DNA from: Pycnopodia helianthoides
Lineage: Eukaryota; Echinodermata; Asteroidea; Forcipulatida; Asteriidae
DNA length: 64,000 bases
NCBI GenBank assembly: GCA_032158295.1
Contig: CM063249.1
Coordinates: 342,501-406,500, forward strand
Direction: 5' to 3'
The notes beneath the pieces were generated by a model that saw nothing but the letters and a program-made list of their open reading frames with translations, made no database searches and was not told where the DNA came from. A program made the position numbers and the translations under genes. Below, in pieces: positions 1-9,540 of the stretch (position 1 is the first letter of the stretch; every line of letters starts with the position of its first letter).

Positions 1-232
1 CCCTAACCCTCAGATTTCTTTTCAATTTTTGGCAGGTCAGATATTCCCGCGCAAGCCTTTCCCACTATTAAGCGGGGTTGGTATTATCATGTGATGTTAT
101 CCTACATCACCATCACTTTATACTGTGCATGCGCTGTACCCTAACCCCGGTCGAATGGTGTACGAATCGGGTGTGTATGCTATCTCGATCCTTCATAACG
201 CCGGTAAGCCGGTTATAGGCCAACAGGTCCTC

Positions 233-404
233 AGCCTGATGACGGACTGCGATGCCACCATTGGGGCCAAAGTGTAGCCTGATGACGGACTGCGATGCCA
301 CCATTAGGGCCAAAGTGTAGCCTAATGACGGACTGCGATGCCACCATTAGGGCCAAAGTGTAGCCTGATGACGGACTGCGATGCCACCATTAGGGCCAAA
401 GTGT
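233..404. repeat. 43-bp tandem repeat, 4 units
   Basis: Four head-to-tail copies of a 43-bp unit start at 233, 276, 319 and 362. They differ only by single substitutions (for example ATTGGGG versus ATTAGGG). The reverse-strand frame that runs through them is a by-product of the repeat. Confidence 0.95.
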
Positions 405-443
405 GGGTGAATCGTCTAGGGTTCTTCACAGCCACGAAATGAT

Positions 444-948
444 CAGTGGCGGATTTAGGAGTGGGCGCAGCGGGCGCCCCCCCCCCCTTAATTCCACCGA
501 CTAAAACAAGTGAATTTTAACAGTAAGGAAATCAAATGTCAATTAATATACCACAAGGGAAATTGATTGTGTAAATTTTGATGGAACAAAGAAAATCGAC
601 TAGAGCGGGACTTGACCCTGCGACCTCCGGATCAACGTGCCGGCGCTCTACTAACTGAGCTATATAGACCTAATTGCTGGCGATCTCCCTATTAATATCT
701 TTGTTCGGGGTTCCAGTCAGGGTTTGTGAAACAACCTTTACTTTGCTCAAAATCAATTTGAAAATGGGTACAAAATAACTTGTAAAGTGCTTCCGAAGTG
801 CCGAGCAGGCCAGACTGCACCAGAGAGGATCCGGACCCCACGCTGTGATCAACTTATATTTTTAAAAGACCAGCAGATTCACTGAAAATTTCAACTTGGA
901 AATTAGCCCTCAAAGGTTCCCCCACTAAAAATCATGGATCTGCCCCTG
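444..948. mobile_element. Putative TIR element with a nested SINE
   Basis: The left end (CAGTGGCGGATTTAGGAG) and the right end (inverted: CAGGGGCAGATCCATGAT) look like short terminal inverted repeats of a non-autonomous DNA element. The interior is interrupted by a reverse-strand tRNA-like SINE copy (about 535-720). No coding capacity is visible. The similarity is limited to the ends, so the call is tentative. Confidence 0.35.
598..670 (-). mobile_element. tRNA-derived SINE, tRNA-like head (family A)
   Basis: On the minus strand this has a D-arm/A-box-like and a T-arm/B-box-like segment resembling a tRNA-Lys-type head. It is preceded by the same flanking body seen at 6.8 and 7.1 kb (sequence ending in GAACAAAGATATT). 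The cloverleaf is degenerate (T-arm reads CAGGGTCAAGTCCC), so it is a SINE fragment rather than a functional tRNA gene. Confidence 0.7.
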
Positions 949-950
949 AC

Positions 951-2900
951 GATAACATTAAAACTGCACCGCAGTCGCACAAAGTTTGAAGTTTGAAGAG
1001 GTCAACTAAATTCTCTCCGGGAGTTTTGTGAGAAATGTTGTTCAGCGTGAAAGGGGTTAAAGGAAGATTAACATGCCATGGAGAAATATCATTGCAAGTA
1101 CTGTTTTAAAAAAAAAAACAAAAAGGGAAAGTCAAAAATGCTGTTCCTTGTATATATAGTTTTGTTTACTGTACCGACCTTCTATGACGATAACATCAAA
1201 ACTGCAGAAAGCTTCGTTGCCAATACAATTGAATCCGTATGTGCACCTTTGCTGGAGAAGACAAAATACATTACTAGATATTAGATGAATATATTTGTTT
1301 TTAACATCTGTATTTGTTTCTGTGTGGTGATTGTTTCTTGTAATTTGTTTCCGTAAATAATCAAAAAGGGGCAATTGCAAATTCCAGCTCATTCAATATT
1401 GTACAAAAAAAAACAAAAAAAAAAGAAATTCAAACAGAAAATCAAACGCTGTAGGATTCACTAATCAAATAAAATCATTATATTTCTTTTAGTCGCAAAA
1501 CTCTTTCAAGTTCGTAAAAGCCAGTTGGAGCAAGAGGCTAGTTAACCCTTCGATTTCATTCATTGTAAATATGTATAGTAGAAATTCAGCGAAAGATTTG
1601 TGAAACGTAGTCCTGAATGCCAATAAATTAAACAGAATGACTAAACATAACCTGAATGAGAAAAACGAAATCATGTTTGCATGAAAACGAAATGGAATGC
1701 AATAGAACCCTATAGTTAGAATGAATTAGGGGAAAATCTGTTAAGATGAATGTGGGTTATAATGAAAATGAAAAGATAGCTCTTGGTTGAATAATGTATA
1801 ACTCTTTTTAGAAACAATGCAGTAATATTCACATAGTATTAAAGATGCATTGCCCGTGTTGAGATGGAAGAATTGAAGGATCAATGTTCACTCGCGAACG
1901 AATTTAGAAAGAATATTATTAGCACTGTATACTCGGTACTTCCCCAAGTTCTGTGGGGAAAAACCCGAAAGTAGTATATACTAAGGAACACTAAGCAGTG
2001 AGTCGTGTGCGTGGTCGCTCACACAAGATGGCGAGTAAAAACAAAATTTACTTACAAAAAAAAATGTGGTAGGCGAAGGCGAGCCACGGAGTGGTGAGCT
2101 CTTCGCCCCACGGCAGTGTTCGGGAGGCCCGAAGGGCCGATATGTGAAGCGCAACATGATGTCTGCATGAGGACACCAGAAGAAATTGTCTCACGACAGT
2201 GTTACTGAGGCAAACCATTATTGTTTGTCTCAGTATGAAGGTGCGGGAGTGCCGAGAACACTACCACGCAGCACAAACGAGACGTGAACGTTTCGTTTGT
2301 ATTTTCACAAAACGAAAACAAAGCGTGTGATTTTTCAACGTCTAACAAGACATCGAGGAAGAAGAATAAGTTTGGGTCGAGAATTAGTATGTATTTATTA
2401 GTATGTATTTTACTCACGCGGGACTGACCAAAGAAACTCTGAACGATACAATTCAAGATATTCTGATGGGATGGGAAAACGAAACCGAGGATATCGCACA
2501 AACATTCAATTCGTATTCATTTCCCAACATCACCCGACTCTTACTTTATGTAATAGCCTCTCCTCGTGCTTGATTAAAAGGATCGGTGTAACTAAAACGC
2601 TTTTCCTCGTTCGTTTGGTATACTTTCATCTATTACAGTAGTAATCAGAATTGTAAGACATTGTGGTCATTAAATTAGTTTAAAAAACAAAAGCTCTTGC
2701 TTGATTTTTCGGTGTAGCTAATTCGCCTTTCCTCGTTTGTTACTGTCATGTTTTAAAAATAACAATAATCTGAACTGTAAGACATATAGTTGTTGTCATT
2801 AAAGTAGTTTTAAAGACAAGGAACTAAATGTACCATAACCGTCGTCTGCTTGTTTTCTTGGTGTGCCATTTTTTATTTGTTTATTTTTTAAAGGGTCCGT
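951..2900. other. AT-rich interval with no recognisable gene
   Basis: I see no gene here. Homopolymer A tracts occur near 1110 and 1410. A short block at 1925-1965 (TACTTCCCCAAGTTCTGTGG) recurs at 7.40 and 7.64 kb. The stretch 2040-2180 is unusually GC-rich for the window but has no usable frame. It would lie within or downstream of the minus-strand HYR gene, whose 3' exons I cannot identify. Confidence 0.5.
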
Positions 2901-2924
2901 AACTTTGATTATTATTATTATTGG

Positions 2925-3035
2925 TAGTCATTACGTGGGTTGATTTTAAACCCACGACCTTTGCCATTCTAGAGCAGTTGTCTTACCACTAGACCACTAA
3001 TCTTGCCTTGTGGCTAGAGGCAGTTCGTATAACAT
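2925..3035 (-). mobile_element. tRNA-derived SINE fragment (family B)
   Basis: On the minus strand, GGTCTAGTGGTAAGAC resembles a tRNA A-box and GGTCGTGGGTTTAAAATCAA a degraded B-box. A related but rearranged fragment lies at 7440-7520, including the shared GGCTAGAGGCAGTTCG block. It is not a credible functional tRNA. Confidence 0.5.
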
Positions 3036-4650
3036 AACAATAACATAACAATTAAAATTTATAAGGCGCTATTCCATCAAGATCATAGCGCACTAGAAAG
3101 AAATTAACATGGAAAAAGGTGAGTCTTAAGGACTTTACGAAAAGCAGATAGAGTATTAGATTCCCTAATCACAGTAGGAAGATTGTTCCAAATCATTGGC
3201 CCAGCCACACTAAAGGCCTTTTGACCTAGAACTTTGTTTGCTCGGGGAACATTCAAGCGAGTGATGTCAAGTGTGGACCGAAGAAATCGTGGAGGAGTGT
3301 AATGTGACAGTAAAGTGGTAATATAACAAGGTGTAGATTTATTCAAGCATTTAAAAACTAGAAGAGCAATTTTAAAATGGATTCGTTCTCTAATTGGTAA
3401 CCAATGAAGTTCCCTAAGTGATGGGGTAATATGTTCTCTCAAGGGTGTGGAACATATTAAACGAGCTGCACTATTTTGTAATCTTTGAACTCTGTCCAAT
3501 TCATATGACGTGGCACCAAATAAAAGGAGATTGCCATAGTCAATACGAGAGAGGACTAAAGCTCTGACAACATGATGGAGAGTATCCTTATCCAAGTACC
3601 GTTTGATTCTTCTTATGTTACGTAATTGAAAATTTATTGATTGGCAGAGGCTAGAAACCTGCCTGCTCATTGTCATATGAGAATCAAATTGTATTCCTAA
3701 ATTGCGGACAGAATGAGTAGGGTCAATCGATGTTTCACCCATATGCAAAGATATCTTCGGCAGTTTCTTAAGGTTTTGGGGAGTACCAAGCACAATGAAC
3801 TCGGTTTTATTTTCATTGAGCTTTAGCTTGTTAGAAGTCATCCAGTTTTGAACATCAGTAATACACAGCTGCAGTTTCTCAATGGCAACTTGCCAAGCAC
3901 CAGGTATTCTAGGATCAAAGGAACAATACAGCTGTGTATCATCAGCATATAAATGAAAGTCTATGTTATGATGACGTATGATATTGCCAAGTGGGAGGGT
4001 ATAAATTCCAAACATCAAGGGACCTAATATGGACCCCTGGGGTAGCCCATATTCTAAATCAACTGGATCAGAGTACAGGTTATGAATAGATACCCGACTT
4101 TGTCTACCCGAGAGATATGATTTGAACCATAGTAGTGCAGTATCTGAAACGCCTAAATCATCCCTCATTCTGTCAAGTAAAATGTCATGATCGATGGTGT
4201 CAAAGGCAGCAGACAAGTCTAATAGCACTAGAAATACAACATTAGACTTATCCATTGCTTTAAGAACATCATCCTGAACCTTCAAAAGAGCAGTTTCAGT
4301 ACTGTTGTGTGTCTTATAAGCAGACTGATAGACTTCATCAAGGTTATGAATTGACATGTGTTGCTTCAGTTGTTTAGCAGCAGCTTTCTCAATGAGTTTT
4401 GCAACAAATCTTATATTGGAAACTGGCCGATAACTACTTAATGCATTGTGATCTAATGAAGGCTTCTTTATTATTGGTGAGATTATGGCTTGACCAAGTG
4501 TGTCTGGGAAAGAGCCAGATGAAAGAGAAGCATTGATGATTGAAGTAAGGGTGGGTAACACAATGTCTAAATGATCTTTCAAAAGCCAAGTAGGAATAGT
4601 GTCAAGGGCACAAGATTTACTAGCAAAGCCCTTGACCAATTTAAACTACA
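3010..4650 (-). mobile_element. 5'-truncated L2/CR1-like non-LTR retrotransposon
   Basis: The element contains an uninterrupted reverse-transcriptase frame followed on the minus strand by a short 3' UTR. It ends in a simple tail built from TTGTTATG-type repeats near 3030-3060, typical of L2/CR1 elements. The endonuclease domain expected upstream is absent: the frame is closed by a stop just beyond 4639, so the copy is 5' truncated. It sits in or downstream of the HYR gene, in the same orientation. Confidence 0.85.
3104..4639 (-). CDS. Reverse transcriptase ORF of an L2/CR1-like element (511 codons, 5'-truncated)
   Basis: The frame encodes an RNA-dependent DNA polymerase of the non-LTR class. 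Visible motifs in order are SYRPVSNI (fingers), LLDLSAAFDTIDH with the first catalytic Asp (motif A), GLPQGSILGPLMF (motif B), and LYADDTQLY with the catalytic Asp pair (motif C). A C-terminal region follows with RLICSTPLREHITP and LHWLPI, which is common in L2/CR1/Rex1-type ORFs. No internal stop or frameshift is present, so this copy is young or only recently dead. The first codon is not a genuine start: the frame simply opens after an upstream stop, so the AP-endonuclease half is missing. L2 is favoured over CR1 by overall feel only. Confidence 0.88.
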   Translation of the reverse strand: MVKGFASKSCALDTIPTWLLKDHLDIVLPTLTSIINASLSSGSFPDTLGQAIISPIIKKPSLDHNALSSYRPVSNIRFVAKLIEKAAAKQLKQHMSIHNLDEVYQSAYKTHNSTETALLKVQDDVLKAMDKSNVVFLVLLDLSAAFDTIDHDILLDRMRDDLGVSDTALLWFKSYLSGRQSRVSIHNLYSDPVDLEYGLPQGSILGPLMFGIYTLPLGNIIRHHNIDFHLYADDTQLYCSFDPRIPGAWQVAIEKLQLCITDVQNWMTSNKLKLNENKTEFIVLGTPQNLKKLPKISLHMGETSIDPTHSVRNLGIQFDSHMTMSRQVSSLCQSINFQLRNIRRIKRYLDKDTLHHVVRALVLSRIDYGNLLLFGATSYELDRVQRLQNSAARLICSTPLREHITPSLRELHWLPIRERIHFKIALLVFKCLNKSTPCYITTLLSHYTPPRFLRSTLDITRLNVPRANKVLGQKAFSVAGPMIWNNLPTVIRESNTLSAFRKVLKTHLFPC

Positions 4651-5040
4651 GTGCCAAATCGGTGTTAAGGGAACAACTCAATAATATTCTTTATTCCTGA
4701 TGCAGAAATTTCATGATCGATTTAACAAATGTTACACGTTTGTATATTAAATAGTATTTTTTTAAATTAAACAAAATTTCTTACGAGAACGATATTTGAG
4801 ATTCAAGCGCTTTTGTTTTCAAACGGGGTTTGTTCTGACTGGCTGCGGCCAATCAAAAGTATAAGCAAGTCAATGAGTCTATCCCCAAAATTCAACCGCA
4901 ACTTATCCTCAATGATTTACCCTTAGTGGATAAACTTTTCATCAACTCATCCCAGAATAGTTTTTTAAAAAGGTGCCTAAACAAGATGCTGCAAGCAATG
5001 ATCAAAGTGTGTTTGGATTACTTAACTGGACAAAACTTAC

Positions 5041-6365
5041 CGGACAATCACTGAAGATGTACTTTATCGGCGTGGTAGTGTTGGATGGGAAGTGCTTCCC
5101 ACCGTACGGATAGAGATTGCGTATATTCTTCACGCATGCGTCAAAGCCCGAGTTGTCTTTGGCCGTCGGGTTCGTCCATTCTACGCGGACGTTACTCCTG
5201 CTTCCAGGCGGCACTACCTTAGTAATGTTATCGGGGCAGCCAATGACTTGTGGTAAAATAGTGTCTGATGGGGGAGCTGTGTGAATATGGAGGAGAGAGA
5301 AACAGTTCAACCGCACTTGCAGGAAAAATCTTTGGAATGGATTGGGAATTAAAGGTAGGATGTGATACTTTGGTAACGATCCTGAAAACAAACTGTAGGA
5401 AGGAAAAACTGGAGGTAACTCGGGGTTGAACTCTGGAACACCCTGGGAGAACATTCAGGGATGACCTCAAGGTACTGCCTGATTAGTTTTTCATTCCTCC
5501 CTAATTTTTTTTCCGAAAGCCTACTTAGTAGTTGTTCTAAATATGGACATGTCGTAAGCATCCTGCAAACTTATTTTGTCTGAAGTGCCCCCCTTGACTA
5601 TAGAAATCAATATAAGTATGTCGAACAAATTCAGTCCTCAAAGATCGCCAGCAGGTTATCTTTGGAAATTTTCGTAGAGTCCGTTCAATGCTGCCCTCAA
5701 CAGCCAGAGATGTGATGGTATACCCGCTGTCACCTTGCTAAAACGAAACGTGGATGGATTTGACATTCTTGATGAGAACACATTTTTGCTCAATAAGATA
5801 GGCTGCATTGAATTGAAACTTTCACTTGAATGTTACTGTTATGGATCTTTCTTGATAATTTGGGGTACGAATTCAGCATGATCCTACCTTTCAGTTCTAC
5901 CTTCAGTGGGTTGTGTGTTTTGTATACCAGTTATGACTTTAACAAAAGGGATCAGGGTGTCTTTTGACACTTTTAAAGACGTCCCCACTTCGCTCTCGTG
6001 TAAAAAAGGGGGGAGCTACATAGCTTCTTCTTTTTTTTAATCAAAACAATTGGAGAACAGAGTCCATGATTCATTATGTCAAAAAACAAAGAGCGTGTGC
6101 GGGAGATTCTTTGTGATGTAAATTCTTGATAAATCACAAAATAAAACACTAATTACAGAGCAGCTGTTTTTTTCGGGGGGGGGGGGGCTCCCCTCATGTC
6201 CTGAAATGTTCCTTCTTCTTTTAAAAAAAATAAATAAATATTAAAAGTATCGGGTTTTAAATTGAACATATTTATGTTCAGCCATGAACACTCACCTATG
6301 GTTAGAGATCTCTCAGTCATAGCCAACAGAAGAAATAATGAGAACAAACCTCTTGGTTTCTTCAT
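5041..6365 (-). CDS. Secreted HYR-domain protein, first two coding exons (partial gene)
   Basis: Exon 1 (6296-6365) starts with an ATG and encodes a basic n-region (MKKPRG), a hydrophobic core (LFSLFLLLAM) and a polar end, which is a signal peptide. It ends in phase 1 at a GTGAGT donor. Exon 2 (5041-5276) has a pyrimidine-rich acceptor ending CACAG, enters in phase 1, and encodes a hyalin-repeat (HYR) domain with the hallmark segments IGCPDNITKVVPPGSRS, VEWTNPTAKDNSG and SNTTTPIKYIFSD. It ends in phase 0 at a GTAAGT donor. The two exons join in frame through an Ala codon. HYR domains mediate extracellular adhesion and are abundant in echinoderms. Downstream exons to the left were not recognised, so total length and other domains are unknown. 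The HYR identification is firm; linking the signal exon rests on strand, spacing and phase. Confidence 0.72.
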
Positions 6366-6775
6366 TTTGGGGCTCTTAATCTCTTATAGTTCTGGAAAAA
6401 CAAATATTTACCCCTAGTTCATAAAGCCGTTAATGACAGAACATAATGCACGATAAACTGACTTGCCTTGTCCAAAATAAATAGCCACAGGCAATGTACA
6501 TTCTAGCCCATTTATGTCAATCAAGACTGCTTCACTGAGCTTCGTCGCGTGACAGACAAACACGACTCACATGAGAAGAGTACTAAATTACAGGTTACCA
6601 GGAAACTGCATGAAAAAAAAACACTAATCAAATGTCATTCAGAACATATTTCCCCCAGAGAAAATACACATAAGCAGCCTTTTAATGTATGACAAAATAT
6701 ACTGTCAAGTAATAAACCACAAGGGAAACTGACCGGGTAAATTTCAAATAGTATGTGGTTGAACAAAGAAAAATT

Positions 6776-6847
6776 GACTAGAGCGGGATTTGAACCAACG
6801 ACCTCCGGATTAACGTACCGGCGCTCTACCAACTGAGCTATCTAGCC
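6776..6847 (-). mobile_element. tRNA-like SINE head, family A, inverted copy 1
   Basis: On the minus strand the 72-nt cloverleaf is well preserved. The acceptor halves GGCTAGA and TCTAGTC pair with one G-T, the D-arm reads TAGCTCAGTTGGTAGAGC (tRNA-Lys type) and the T-arm contains GGTTCAAATCC. The anticodon position reads GTT by alignment with tRNA-Lys. The shared flanking body argues for a SINE rather than a tRNA gene. Confidence 0.75.
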
Positions 6848-7083
6848 CTATATTGGCGGTCTCCCTACTTTGTCAATATCTTTGTTCGGGGTGCCAGTCA
6901 GAAGCCATACAACCGTTAACTGCCGTGTAGCCAGGGATCAAGGTGATCCCGTGGCTGCTGCTTCCCAGGTTGTATCGTAAACTTGGGTGTGATCCCTGGC
7001 TACACGGCAGTTAACGGTTGTATGGCTTCTGACTGGCACCCCCGAACAAAGATATTGACAAAATAGGGAGACCGCCAATATAG

Positions 7084-7155
7084 GGCTAGATAGCTCAGTT
7101 GGTAGAGCGCCGGTACGTTAATCCGGAGCTCGTTGGTTCAAATCCCGCTCTAGTC
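7084..7155 (+). mobile_element. tRNA-like SINE head, family A, inverted copy 2
   Basis: Same 72-nt cloverleaf as the copy at 6776-6847, on the opposite strand. It differs near the variable region (GGAGCTCG instead of GGAGGTCG). A 3' body with TTTTTCTTTGTTCAACCCC follows. Confidence 0.75.
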
Positions 7156-7315
7156 AATTTTTCTTTGTTCAACCCCATACAAAATATACTGTTTAGAATG
7201 ATAACACATAATAGTACATCACATGTATTTGAGCAAGGCTACTTTACACTGTTTAAACAATTACATTTCAGCAGTGAACTTGTTATTAACTTGAGCTTGA
7301 TATTATTTAATAAAT

Positions 7316-7650
7316 AATAGATGTTAAATTAATTTGCACCGGGAATAAAGACAATTATTTAGTTTTACCCTTTCACCGATGTGTGTTACGCATTGTATAC
7401 TCAGTACTTCCCCGAGTTCTGCGGGGGGAAAATCCACAGGCATATTACTCTGGTGGGATTCCAACCCACGATCTTGCCATTCTAGACCACCGAGATTGCC
7501 CGGTAGCTAGAGGCAGTTCGAATCCTATTATTTAGCAGCGGGTAACGAAACAATTAAAAAGATGTTAAATTTGCACAATTATTTAGTTTTACCCTTTCAC
7601 CGATGTGTGTAATTAAGCACTCTATACTCAGTACTTCCCCGAGTTCTGTG
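7316..7650. repeat. Direct repeat pair (about 100 bp, spaced 240 bp)
   Basis: Blocks at 7316-7427 and 7556-7650 share TTATTTAGTTTTACCC, CACCGATGTGTGT and TACTCAGTACTTCCCC. Between them lies a degraded tRNA-like segment (7440-7520, GGGATTCCAACCCACG). This looks like tandem or template-switched SINE material. Confidence 0.6.
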
Positions 7651-8394
7651 AAACAAATCCAATTGATACTAGTTTTCAGTACCTAGCAACACAAGTATGT
7701 AGTAACGCAAGACTGTATTAACAGAAGAATTTACAAAAAAACAAAAAAACAAAACAATTTCAAACAAATAAGTTTGAACTCTTACATGATAGCCGAAGGG
7801 AATCCAAAAGAAGACGCCCGTGACACAACGACGTCCTCTTCCACTGCCGTCTGGTAGTAAAATGTCCCGCTAGCATGTATGACGACAAGCAGGAGATATC
7901 AAAACTTCATTAGCATTTATCCAGAACACACGATTTCACACTACTACTTGAGGTTTGATATCAATGCGCAGTTAGTCATTATCATGAAAACAACGCAATA
8001 CAAAGTTAGTGTTATTATAATAATTGTGTCTTGCTCCGTCATATGGTGTTATGTGTCAATTATTACCAACCTAACTGCTTTTCCCCAAAATTCTAATCGG
8101 CAATATTTCCCCTTAGCCTATCAAAGGAAACCAAAAGTGGCATTACGTTTGTATTCATCAAACGCTGAATACTCATTATTCAGGTCTTCACATCAATCAT
8201 TTTGATTTATGTCATTTTGTTGTTATAAATATAAAAAATTAATATAAAAAAGGGTTGCAGCTGTGGTTGCTGATCAAGTTTTAAAGATGCTAGGTCCGAT
8301 GTTTTGCCATTTTGACTCAAATAGTTTAATAAATTTAATTTCTAAATCGCTATTTTTATGTATTCAAGGAAGCCATAAGCTTTTATCTAAAGGT

Positions 8395-8770
8395 AGGTTC
8401 AACATTGGTTTTCTGTCAACGTAGTTCTGATTTACTTGTAAAAATATAAAGAAAGATACATGTAAAAATCACATGTAAAAGTTTCAGCTGAACACAATGT
8501 CTGCTTGCTGAGAAAACGGCCAAAACCTGTCACGGTATTTTCACACAATGTCGAATCCATCCACGTTCAGTGAGGTGACAGCGGGTACCAGCCGCATCTC
8601 TGGCCGCAGCATTCGCAAAAGGATACCAGCCCTCAGAAAACGGTTTTTCTAGTGAACAATTATCCAAAGCATATATATTTCGAAAGGAATCCTCTCTCAA
8701 AATAGTTGATACTATCAACAGCTGCAGTGCTTCTCACCAAGTTTGTATGGTCATTAAGGTATTACAAAGG
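8395..8770. repeat. Dispersed repeat R1, copy 1
   Basis: The block contains GTTTCAGCTGAACACAATG, GTCGAATCCATCCACG, GGTGACAGCGGGTACCAG and GCATCTCTGGCCGCAGCATT. Similar ordered motifs recur at 9150-9540 and 25640-25990 on the same strand, and a fragment lies inverted at 5667-5780. No coding frame is conserved among copies. Confidence 0.7.
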
Positions 8771-9149
8771 AAAACTCGTCAATAATAAGTGGCAATTAAT
8801 TAAATAAAAACTAAAAAGATGAATTATTCTCGGGGGGGGGGGGCGACATGATCTCACGTCCATCAGCCATGAGCAATTTTGTTTGCTCGTTACATGTACT
8901 CTGTGCATTATCTGTGGCATAATTTGAGAGAATTTCAGAGGAAAAGTATCTGAAAAAAATTCTCTGGGCGAAAAATCGGGCCACGCAGGTAAAATATCAA
9001 AACATAAATTAAGGAATCCGATTCCCAAAACTATAGTGATGATATCAATTCTTTTTCTGATAACCCTCAATACGTAAAGGTGTTATGTCTTAAACACCAG
9101 GGGCCTTCAATTTCATTGAATCACTTAATAAATTAAGCTTAAAAGTAGA

Positions 9150-9540
9150 GTCGTAGATTGGTTTCTGCCAACCTAATGCTTACTTACAGGCAAAATTATC
9201 AAGATACATTAAAAGTCCCAATGTGAGAGTTTCAGCTGAATACAGTGTCTACTTGCTAACAGGAACGTCGAATCCATACACGATTGGCGATGTGCCAGTG
9301 TGGGTACCAACCGCATTTCTGGCCGCAGCATTCGGGAACGTTCCACTTTTTGTTTAATATAGCTCCATGGTTCCACCAACCCTAAACAATCTGAGAATCG
9401 ATTCATGCATGAATCGTTTCCCAGAATAAAACGCTTCAGGGTGAACAATTACCAAAGCCATAGTTCCCCGAAGGGAAACCCTCTCTCAACAGCTGCAATG
9501 CTTCTCATGACCAAATGAGTCTATAATGGTCATCATATTT
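9150..9540. repeat. Dispersed repeat R1, copy 2
   Basis: It shares the ordered motifs GTTTCAGCTGAATACAGTG, GTCGAATCCATACACG, GGTACCAACCGCATTTCTGG and CAACAGCTGCAATGCTTCTC with copy 1. Divergence is about what expected of an old interspersed repeat. Confidence 0.7.

Larger units (their letters stand above)
6709..7172. mobile_element. Head-to-head inverted pair of family-A SINEs forming a ~460-bp palindrome
   Basis: A minus-strand SINE copy (tRNA-like part 6776-6847) and a plus-strand copy (7084-7155) share body sequence through GGTGCCAGTCAGAAGCC and CAGTTAACGGTTGTATGGC. They meet around 6950-6980. The arms are nearly identical in the 72-nt tRNA-like segment and in the adjoining body, so the DNA or an RNA copy could form a long hairpin. 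Confidence 0.85.

Noticed and set aside
233..404. CRISPR-like array
   Set aside because: Units are contiguous with no spacers, in a eukaryotic genome.
7084..7155. Functional tRNA gene
   Set aside because: Cloverleaf is good, but the copy is embedded in a SINE body shared with several degraded copies, one in inverted orientation.
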